Shown: piece after piece, positions 1 to 8,436 of the stretch
How positions within the stretch are numbered: position 1 is the stretch's first letter
How the letters are laid out: each line of letters begins with the position of its first letter
Source of the DNA: Polytrichum commune
Taxonomy: Eukaryota > Streptophyta > Polytrichopsida > Polytrichales > Polytrichaceae
Assembly: GCA_950295325.1 (NCBI GenBank)
Contig: OX485805.1
Location: 8,742,501-8,806,500 of the forward strand
Reading direction: 5' to 3'
DNA: 64,000 nt
The notes under the pieces: model-generated
What the model was told of the DNA's origin: nothing
Databases searched by the model: none
What the model saw: only the letters and a program-made list of their open reading frames with translations
Position numbers and translations under genes: made by a program

Positions 1-553
1 GGTGTAGTGGAGGACGTTGAGAAGGTGAGATTTGGGGAACCACCTTGTTGTACATAAGACCGCAAGGGGATTTGGCTACATGTATAGGAAGTTGGAAAGG
101 AGTAGAATGAACACTTCTAAATGGAAATGGCGATGTGTTTGAAAGATCAACAGATGCACAAATGTCATCTTCTGAATCTAATAGCACAAACACACTATCA
201 TCAAGGGGTTCCACCTTAACAGGTGCGATAGAGGGAATTTGAACTGTGGATGTATCGGATTCGTTTGTCAAAATGACAGTTGAAGCTTGCATCTGAGACT
301 CAGAAAGTCCTATCACCCTAAATGAACCAGGTCCTAAGATCCACATAAAACCAACATCAGTTCTATTTTGTGGAACCAAAATCGTTTCATACACCTCTCC
401 ATCTGCAGAGTACATCTCATGTTCTAAATACATGGTTCCTATCTGGAGGTTGAATCTCAAACTAAGTAAATCCTCTGAAACACTCACATGACCATCATCT
501 TGGAGTGGCAAGATGAAGGGAACAAAAGATCCATGAGCTCTAATGGTAGCCAT
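1..553 (-). CDS. Unrecognised protein, N-terminal 184 residues, runs off the window edge
   Basis: An open frame starts at an ATG (553-551, minus) and stays open for 184 codons to the left edge, so only the N-terminal part is seen. The protein begins MATIRAHGSFVPFILPL and continues with a mixed hydrophobic/polar stretch (SLRFNLQIGTMYLEHEMYS). An acidic, serine-rich part follows from about residue 95 (VKVEPLDDSVFVLLDSEDD). No signal peptide, membrane segment or known domain was recognised. The uninterrupted length and lack of low-complexity repeats favour a real exon over chance. The start is the first ATG in frame. The neighbour at 1076 is transcribed away from it, so the two probably share the 520-bp spacer as a divergent promoter. 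It could belong to a mobile element; function unknown. Confidence 0.5.
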   Translation of the reverse strand, partial: MATIRAHGSFVPFILPLQDDGHVSVSEDLLSLRFNLQIGTMYLEHEMYSADGEVYETILVPQNRTDVGFMWILGPGSFRVIGLSESQMQASTVILTNESDTSTVQIPSIAPVKVEPLDDSVFVLLDSEDDICASVDLSNTSPFPFRSVHSTPFQLPIHVAKSPCGLMYNKVVPQISPSQRPPLH

Positions 554-1075
554 AGAAAATCAAAAAAACATATGAACAACACATCACAAAAATATGGGGT
601 GAATGTTGGTTTTGTATAGAGTTGTATGAGGAAATGAATGGAAATGAAAACGTGTGATACAATAATGGATGGAAATGAAAGCGTGTGATACATAGCATCT
701 AATAATACAGAAGTGGACATAACACAATAATAGTCAGAGAATATTTATGAACAAAATATACAGAAAATGGCGTCAAATACTAAAAGTATTGGTAGAAAAC
801 AAAAATATATATGTGTGGACTGACGTAGATGTAGAAAGAATTAAAATTGGTTGGAAAAATAAATTACTGCTCATTATGAATAGAACAAAGTAGGTGTCAG
901 AAAATTTTGGCAGATATAACAAAAATAAACACATAATGACAAACGCGTCGAAATATCTCGCTCATTGAACGCCAATTACAACATGTGATCGTAATATACG
1001 CAGGATTTTGTGAGATAGATACATTGGAAGAATAAATGATAGTACCTGATAGAAAACATATCATGGACACCAACG
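554..1075. other. AT-rich spacer between two divergent genes
   Basis: This spacer separates the starts of the minus-strand gene (553) and the plus-strand gene (1076). It is AT-rich, with no coding frame I trust. Its position suggests a bidirectional promoter, but no convincing TATA box or repeated regulatory site was picked out. Confidence 0.3.
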
Positions 1076-1357
1076 ATGGTGGACGATGTAGAGAGAACAC
1101 CTGTGAGGCCGAAGAGAAGACGTAGGAAAGCTTTGTATTTCACTTCCGAGAAAAAGAGGTTCAGACTGAGTGTGGGAAAGAAGAATGCAAATAAGAAAGG
1201 GAAAAGAAACTTGTTGAGTACGGTAGAAGAAACTGTGAAGATACTGGATTTTGATGCGATGGAGGATGATGAAGGTGCAAAGAGCAAAGAAGATATAGAT
1301 GATCGTATATCAGAGTCCGAATTGAAGACGGGTTCAAAGAAGACGACAAACAAAAAG
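1076..1357 (+). CDS. First coding exon of a small basic/acidic protein
   Basis: An ATG at 1076 opens a 94-codon frame that ends at a strong splice donor, AAG|GTAAGT, at 1357/1358. The peptide carries a basic cluster near its start (RPKRRRRK) that looks like a nuclear localisation signal. A lysine-rich centre follows, then an acidic/charged tail (DAMEDDEGAKSKEDIDD). A shorter frame from an ATG at 1063 stops after 20 codons, so 1076 is preferred. No domain is recognised, and no downstream exon could be joined with confidence before the repeats at 1480. It might be a 5' exon of the locus that follows, or an independent or decayed gene. Confidence 0.35.
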
Positions 1358-1479
1358 GTAAGTCAGTTCAACGTTCACATAATTTGATAGTGCATAAGTT
1401 GTAAGTTAGGACGGAGAACCTTGTACGTTCACTCACATATCATGTAGTAGCAATTTATAGAGGTTATAAATTGGAAAGG

Positions 1480-1850
1480 AAAAAACCTATACATTAATGC
1501 ACATGGTATATAACAGAAATTTAGGAAGGCTAGAAGTCAGGAGGAGAACGTTCAGGGTTTATAAGAGCAACTTAGGAGGCGAGAAGTTTGGAGATAAAAC
1601 CCTATACGTTAACGCACAAGGTTTATAAGAGCAACTTAGGGAGGCCAAAAGTTGGGAGCTAAAACCCTGTGCGTTAACGCAGAGGATTTGTAATAGCAAC
1701 TTAGGAAGGCCAAAAGTTGGGAGGAGAAACCCTGTGCGTTAACGCACAGGGTTTGCAAGAGCAACTTAGAAAGCAAAAAGTTGGGAGGAGAAACCCTGTG
1801 CGTTAACGCACAGGGTTTGGAATAGCAACTTAGGAAGGCCAAAAGTTGGG
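1480..1850. repeat. Palindrome array A1, about 65-bp period
   Basis: About five tandem units of 64-66 bp, each centred on a palindrome whose half-site is ACCCTGTGCGTT followed by its reverse complement. Palindromes start near 1483 and 1599 (diverged), then 1664, 1729 and 1793. The last two are perfect 24-mers. Units are joined by a shared spacer (GAGCAACTTAGGAAGGCC). The palindrome recurs at 2280-2445 and 2996-3030 with different spacers, so the palindrome and not the spacer is the constant part. Confidence 0.85.
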
Positions 1851-2279
1851 AGGTAAAATGACTAGGAGAGCCTAAAAGTAAACAAATATCTATTGTATGA
1901 ATTTAAATCGATCTTCAGAGCGTAGGAACAAAAAAACCATTCAAAACGGGGTTAGAATGCAAGAAATGAGAAATATGTCTACTCAAGTATTCATGCAATA
2001 TGTTATAGGAGCTAGAAAATGACACAAAATAGCATAATTTTTTTTTTGCCCCGAAACCCAAAATCTACGAGGTGGCCCAAAACAAGAAAATAGATAGAAG
2101 AATAAGAAAAGAAAATGATTTCAAACCAAAACAAAATATAAGAAGATTTTGTAGCTACGGAGATTTAGATAATATAGCATATTTTATTTTATTTTTTTGG
2201 ACCCCATTAGCATTTTTCCAGATTTTACAAGTTTTGGCAAATCTACTAATTCCAGACAAAATTTTTTTTTAGCAAATTC

Positions 2280-2445
2280 ATGTCTCGGCCCTGTGCGATT
2301 AACGCACAGGTCTTATGCGCTAACGCACAGTGGCCTCAAAGTTGCCAGCGCAGACCCTGTGCGTTAACGCACAGGGTCTACTTGCCTAGCTAGAGGCTTC
2401 ACAAAGTTGGGCAAGTTAATGCACAGGGTCTGCGCTGGCAACTTT
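2280..2445. repeat. Palindrome group A2 inside a larger hairpin
   Basis: Further copies of the ACCCTGTGCGTT palindrome near 2289 (diverged), 2346 and 2415. The stretch 2333-2362 (GTTGCCAGCGCAGACCCTG...) is mirrored at 2415-2444 (...CAGGGTCTGCGCTGGCAAC). The whole segment can therefore fold into a hairpin of about 30-bp arms around an inner palindrome. Confidence 0.75.
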
Positions 2446-2499
2446 CTAGCGGCTATGCGGGGCACGAAGAGCCACGCTAAATATGGCCGCAAGGACGAG

Positions 2500-2512
2500 T
2501 AGTATAAATTGC
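2500..2512 (+). promoter_or_regulatory. Possible TATA box of the 3246 gene
   Basis: TATAAAT lies at 2503-2509, followed by a pyrimidine-rich leader and candidate 5' splice donors (ACAG|GTGCAG near 2590, CAAG|GTTTGT near 2601). A matching acceptor (TTTTAG) ends at 3236, ten bases before the ATG. If both are used, the palindromes at 2660-3030 lie in a 5'-UTR intron. This is inferred from consensus sequences only. Confidence 0.3.
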
Positions 2513-2659
2513 CACACCTTCAAAGCATTCAGTCTTTTTTCTCTCATCTATCGAACCGGAGCTCGTCGCTGCAAGCTCTCTCATCTACAGGTGCAGTACA
2601 AGGTTTGTTTGTACTTTCGTGATGACTGGGTAATTGCGCATAATTAGGCGTAAATTGCG

Positions 2660-2965
2660 GGCAGTTTGGGTCGGCCGACCCAAACTGTCTGCCTGGTTTG
2701 GGTCGGCCGACCCAAACTTTCGCCTAGTTTGGGTCGCTCTGTAGACGGATAGTTTGGGTCGAGCGACCCAAACTAGGGTGTACAGAGCGACCCAAACTAG
2801 ACAGACAGTTTGGGTCGGTCGATCCAAACTGTCCGTCTAGTTTGGGTCGCTCGACCCAAACTGTGAGCATGGTTTGGGTCGTTCGACCCAAACTGGCTGT
2901 AGGTGGTTTGGGTCGCTCGATCGAAACCGCGTGGACAGTTTGGGTCGTTCGACCCAAACCTCGCG
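2660..2965. repeat. Palindrome array B, about 40-bp period
   Basis: About nine copies of a palindrome with half-site AGTTTGGGTCG, two central bases, then the reverse complement of the half-site. Copies begin near 2662, 2695, 2727, 2749, 2808, 2839, 2871, 2907 and 2937. The first two and several later ones are near perfect, while others keep only one arm. Flanking bases vary. Long minus-strand frames across this region are a by-product of the repeat. Confidence 0.85.
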
Positions 2966-2995
2966 CCCAACATTTGTAGACCTGTAGTTGGACAC

Positions 2996-3030
2996 ACAGA
3001 CCCTGTGCGTTAATGCACAGGGTCTGCCCT
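2996..3030. repeat. Isolated A-type palindrome
   Basis: One further copy of the A palindrome (half-site GCAGACCCTGTGCGTT, with a single mismatch in the centre) placed after array B, about 215 bp before the ATG at 3246. Its extended arms match those of the hairpin at 2333-2445. Confidence 0.7.
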
Positions 3031-3245
3031 TGTAGTTTTGGGGTGAGCGGCCACCCTTATCGTACAATATTTAAAGGTGCAAATGGTAGTGTCTAGAATA
3101 ATTTTTGTTATTCTTCCCTGTGTTCGTGGTATTCTGTTGTTATTGTTGTTGCTATTGCTGTTGTTTTTGTAATGTTATTGCTAATGTGTTTCTACTGGTT
3201 TTGAAATATTTATGAAACTTATTTCATTTGTTTTAGGACCAATCA

Positions 3246-5740
3246 ATGGATTTGGAGAGAACGACTGTTATTTCTACTGGTGATGATTCTACAATGCATT
3301 CAACTCAAGATCGTCCATTTCAACAAGTTCATGTTCATCAGGATATATCGTCAAATCTTCATAATAAGAAAAAGAAAAAAATAAATGAATCTCTCGATAA
3401 TTTTGACTCGGATGAAGATAATGATGGTGACAATAAAACCTATCAACAGAAAGTCTGGGAGCTTACGGACAAGCGAAAGGTTAATTCCACTTCAACAATT
3501 TCCTCAATTCGTGCTGGACTGAAATCTCGTTTGTGTGTACCCTTATGTCGCATGGTTCCAATGCCTATTGTGCGTCCTGCTTTGAAAGGCGACATCACTA
3601 AATTGGAGGCTGACTTTTTCAATAGTTATCGTGATGGTGACCGTGTGTTTTATCTATCGGCTACCGACTTTAAGGGAAATTTTCAATTTGTGGATGACAA
3701 GGTTCGTGCATCTTAGAGCCCAAATTGGGCTCAAGCTAATGCGGTGTTTGAAACTGAATTAGATGCCGATCCTTCATTTACATCATACAAGAACAAGATG
3801 TTATTCATATGGGATGGTAATCACAGATTTTTTGCTTGGAAAAGTTATATTGACCGCTTGCATACCGAAGATTACGAGCGTCATGTCTTTGTGGATTCCA
3901 TCATTTTGGCGCCCGAGCTTGATGACATTCCAAGTTTGTTGACTGCTATACACGACATCAACAAGTAATGTTTTTACTTCTTTATTTTCATTTATTTCTG
4001 GTTTGTATTTTGTTATTTGAATTATATCATCCTAAATCCATGAATTCAATATTTTTTCAGGTCAACAGAAAACTCTCACGTTTCTACCAATTCGGTGCAT
4101 ACTTTGTATCGGATGCAAAGTATTGGCACCATGCCTTTGACTTCTTTTAAAAAACAACTGGATCCTAGAAGTTATAAGCGATGTGAGGAGAAGTCCGTTG
4201 AAACTTGGTATTCTTTGACGCGGCCAATTTTTCTTGATTATATGTACAGTGTAAGTTTTCTAGCATTTTCTACTATGTTTTTAATGTTTATTTATCTTTC
4301 ATTTACATCACATCTATATGTACTTATTAATTTTGGATTTTGTTTGATTTTTCAGCAAGAACTTGCCGAGGCTAGCGATATTGCTCTCAACCTTTACAAT
4401 GAAACCCATCCTCTTGAACGAACTTCAGAAGGAGATTCTAAAGCAATGTCCGCAGCTGTCAACAAAAAACGTGCAATGTTGTCTTCTAGTTTTACAAAAC
4501 AACTAGCAATTGCTGACATCAACCTTACCCCTGCTTTTCTTGAAGAAGTTAAGCACCATTGGGGTTCATTTTCGGTGCCTGAAATGTTACAAGAGAAACT
4601 TCATCGTGTTGCTGTTAGTAATGTGGATCCAGATGTCAAAGTCGGATGGCTCAAGCTTTGGAATGGCAATAGATTTGACAAAGATGCATTGCATTTTCCG
4701 AAATCACCCCTCTCTGATTCTGCACTTGATGATTGGTTATCAAAGGCTACATATTGGGCACAGTTAGAGAAAAAAGTTATTGAAGAGCTTCAAAGTATTC
4801 TTTCATCTCCTCTTCAATTGCCTGCAGATGTGCCTACTCTCTCCGAATATATCCAAACCTGGAAGTTTGCGGCTTTCAATTCAATATTCTATCGTGAATT
4901 CAAAAGCGGAAAAGTAAAAAAATACAACGTTTGGGATGAGCAACCGAATATTGATCTTGCTATGAAGCGTGTTCTATACAGGTACAACTTATTCTTTACT
5001 ATTTCTTGATATTTTTTCATTACATTTTACTTTTCATTCAATATTTGGCTTATAATATTTTTGTGTGTAGGTATTTCCGATATGTTTTGATTCCGCACAA
5101 ATGCGTTATAGGAGAACCTCGTTTTTTTCCAAATTGGTGTGACACTGGTGCGGAAGACTCATGCATGTTCACTACTGAGATTTGTTTGGATTGGTCGCTC
5201 CCACACTATGAGGATTGTGGTTGGTATCTTGATTGTCCTAAGGATGCATGTCCGTCAAGTGAGAAGACAATCCGTCAGATAAATGATGCCAAAAATGTAG
5301 ATCCTCGTGATACTGCAATTTTGCAAGCACAAATTGTGCAGCTTAAACTTAGAGAGCCAGAACCAAAAGAGACAAAACGTCGTAAGAGAAAATATGTTCC
5401 TGAAACCAAAATACAAGGTCAATCGGAAATTTCACAACATGAAGAATTGCTTGTTCTTTCCACTGATTTGGATAAGAATACACTTGGAGGCGAAAGTTCA
5501 AAATCCGGGTGCGATGTATTGGAATTTCATTACTCCAGCACCTATGACGCTATTCATCGTGCGCCAACGAATGTTTTGAGAAAATATTTATTCATACTGA
5601 AGAACTTTCTTACGCTCTCTTTTGCTCGATCTACTGCTGTCAAGAACAAGTCTGAAGGGGTTGAAGTAGGCCCTCATGAGTGGATCCAATGGCGGGCATT
5701 TCTTGAAAATCCAAGCCGAACCCGGATGATAGGTGTATAA
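3246..5740 (+). CDS. ParB/sulfiredoxin-like signature protein, four exons, one in-frame stop
   Basis: Four exons fit consensus splice sites: 3246-3964, 4061-4250, 4356-4981 and 5071-5740 (introns 89-105 bp). Together they give 734 codons before TAA. The first 70 residues are polar, with a lysine run (KKKKK) and an acidic stretch. Residues 105-230 hold a conserved-looking block (MPIVRPALKGDITKLE...) ending in LFIWDGNHRFFAW. DGNHR at about 190-194 resembles the key motif of ParB-like nuclease/sulfiredoxin folds; this is inference from one motif. The middle is helical and rich in W/F. Later there is a basic patch (KRRKRKY). One in-frame TAG (3714-3716) interrupts an otherwise continuous frame, so the copy is either inactive, a recent mutant or a sequencing error. 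The end (MIGV) may instead splice at 5732|GTGTAT onto the methylase-like exon at 8437, with which it is phase-compatible. It sits downstream of palindrome arrays A and B. Confidence 0.6.
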
Positions 5741-8436
5741 CGTGAGTAGTTAGATTTTTAAGGGAGATTAAATATGCGTCGTAGTACCTCCGGAGGTTAG
5801 GCCTTAGTTTTTTACTAGTGTGGCTTTAAACTCCACTAACCAATTTCATATCTAGTTCTAACCTTAATCTACAATCTATTCTACGCGCAGACGCACCAGC
5901 CTTGAAACCAAGGCAATCCTAATTTGTGAATTGGGATGGTTCTGATACACCCAACCGGGTGTGACTCATACCACCCTAACTCAACGAACGGAATAACGAC
6001 AATTTGATGGACCATTCAATTCTTCCTATTTCTTTATTTAGTTCTATTTAGTTTTCTAAGCGGGGGAACTTGGCCTAAGTCCCACCCTTCACACAAATTC
6101 CTTCTTAATTACTTACTTTTGTTTGCACGTCCTAACTTACTACATTAACATATTAGGCATCACCCCTTACCTCGGGTCTCTTGCCAACAAGGGTTTACGA
6201 TTTATTTTGTATGTTTTGATTGTTAAATGTGTTTACACTGGATAGACCACGAAATGCAACTCAATGGGACCAGGGTGACGGGCGACCTGTAGGTTCAACC
6301 TGTTGCGCAATCTTCATAAATTGGGGCCATTACTCCCAATCTATGGGGCCAACAACATAATAGTGGATTCGCGGGTCATTAACCCCACCTTTCCACCAAC
6401 AACATTCAGAGTGGTCGTGTCGGTGATTAATCCGACTTACCACATACGAAACTTGCTAATAAATGAAGCTACTACCACAAAACATACCAAGGGCCCCGAA
6501 AACAATGGAATTGGGTACTCCCTTGGCGGTCAAGTGGTCAAGCCACTTGACCTTACGAGATAGGTGAGTGGGTTTAGAGATGCGTACCTTAGCCGTGCTC
6601 CCTCCAATCCTAAATGGAAGGCTTAAGGTTAGTTAATTTACCTCAATTTTCCTCGGTTGATTTGGGCTTGATGTAGGCCGAGCCGCTACCTCCTTCCTTG
6701 CTCCATTTTCCGAGCGTCGACCTTGCCTCCTTCTTTGTAACTAGTTTGGTAGTAAGCGTTCTTTAGTTAACAATTAAAATATAAAGTGTTATTCTGCCCT
6801 GTAATTTAATCCTAAGCATAATATTTATACTTAGTGCACCAAATTATCTTTCCAATGATCTAAAAATCACTCTAATCGGATAAGAAATGCAAAAGTTATG
6901 AGGGTTGGAAGTGTGAGGTCGATTCAACCGACCCTTCCAACCCACCTATCTACCTTCTAACTTCAAAAATTCATAGCACATTCCTTACTACTTGGATCTA
7001 GGCTTTCCTTATACCATTGGAAAGCTATGAACAAGCTCTAACTAGAAAAATTATGACATCAGCAGGTTAAGCTAATAGAAATTCAGCGGACTCCTTGTAA
7101 CACAGCAGTCAATCAAGAAGGCTTAAACTATGTATCTCGCCTTCAACAATTCATATCTAATTCAAATCTTAGTCAAATCAAACGTTCTATATGACCCTGG
7201 AGAGATATTAAAAAGATGTATTTGATAAAAATATGTGATTAGAAAGGTAAGCCGAAGTGAACCCAGCAGGTCCTCTGTAATGCAGCAGTCAACCAAAAGT
7301 TCTCAAACTATGTGTCCCATCTTGCAGAATTCATATCTAATTCAAATCATGCTCAAATCAAATGTTCTAAGCCATTTTGGAAAGCTACACAAAAGTTCTA
7401 CTTGGGAAAAATATAATTTCTTGGAATTAAAATTCCTATTGGGCTCGCAGGTCTGATCCAGCAGCCGCTACCCACAAGACCACCCAGTTTTTCTACTCCA
7501 TCTTTGAAAATCCATAACTAATTGTCATCTCAACCAAATCACAAATGGGAAACAGCTATGGATGGCTATATGAAATCTCTCTAAGAGAAAAATGATAAGT
7601 ATCTTGTTCTAGCTTTTGAACTAAGCCTTCAGGGCATTGGCAGATGAGGTCTATAATGCCTCTACTCAAAACTCTACCATCCAACCTACCTCTACAAAAG
7701 AAGGAATAATTTTGTTGGTGTGTTAATAAACACACAACCTAACTAGGAGAGAGAGAGTAGAGGAGGTTCTCAAGCCTTTCTTTTAGACCATTGAGAATAC
7801 ATGCTAAAGGATTTTTTCCTAACTACATTGAAGCAGGGCTTCGCCCAAAAACTAGAGAAAGAGAGAGAGCTACAAGGTGGAAGGAGGGGTTTTTAAACCC
7901 TCTCACAAAAGGGTTGGACCCCTCCTCCACCGGATCCATTTTTCAAACCCTTTCCCGAAATTTTGGCTCGGGGGTTTTCCCGGTTGAGGTTGCCATCCTC
8001 TCGCCGAGGTGGCTCCGACAGAAAACCTTTAGAAATCTTTCTAATTTTTCCGCCATCGAGTTGGCAAGGGGGCAAGTGGGCAAGTATCCCTCTTGCTCTC
8101 TTTCTTTTTTTCTTCAAAATTCTTCACGCCGATTTTATCTTCTTACGTAAAACACCTCCAATAGTCTTGTGTGCCTCACACTAACTAATAAACTAACACT
8201 TGCTTAGCTAGCATCTACTAACATTTGCTTAATAACTAGCATCTACTAATATTTGCTTAGCTAGTTGTTTTTACTAGCTAGCACATTTTTTCTACTTTGC
8301 TATCTTCTAGCACTACTTAGTTTCATTTTGACCTTCCTTCTTCTAGGCTAAATGCTAAATGAACTAATTTTTCCTAAATTCCTTATCAATTCTAATTTTT
8401 AATGCTAACATTCTAACTAAAAGTGATCCCGCAGAG
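5741..8436. other. 2.7-kb non-coding stretch between the ParB-like and methylase-like exons
   Basis: No convincing coding frame on either strand. About 7020-7600 contains three degenerate units of roughly 175 bp, recognisable by CAGCAGTCAA and TTCATATCTAATTCAAAT. About 7740-8290 has GA-rich and TAGCTAG/CTACTAACA-rich sequence, a style also seen at 38640-38880 and 43370-43610. It may be one long intron filled by an LTR-like or other non-coding insertion, but no clean terminal repeats or target duplication could be defined. Confidence 0.35.

Noticed and set aside
2585-3067. Overlapping minus-strand frames rich in DPNC/GRTTQT
   Set aside because: They arise from translating palindrome array B in several frames. 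The peptide repeats are by-products of the DNA repeat.
6303-6563. 86-codon plus-strand frame
   Set aside because: No domain, no splice partners and unusual composition. It lies in the repeat-like non-coding stretch 5741-8436.
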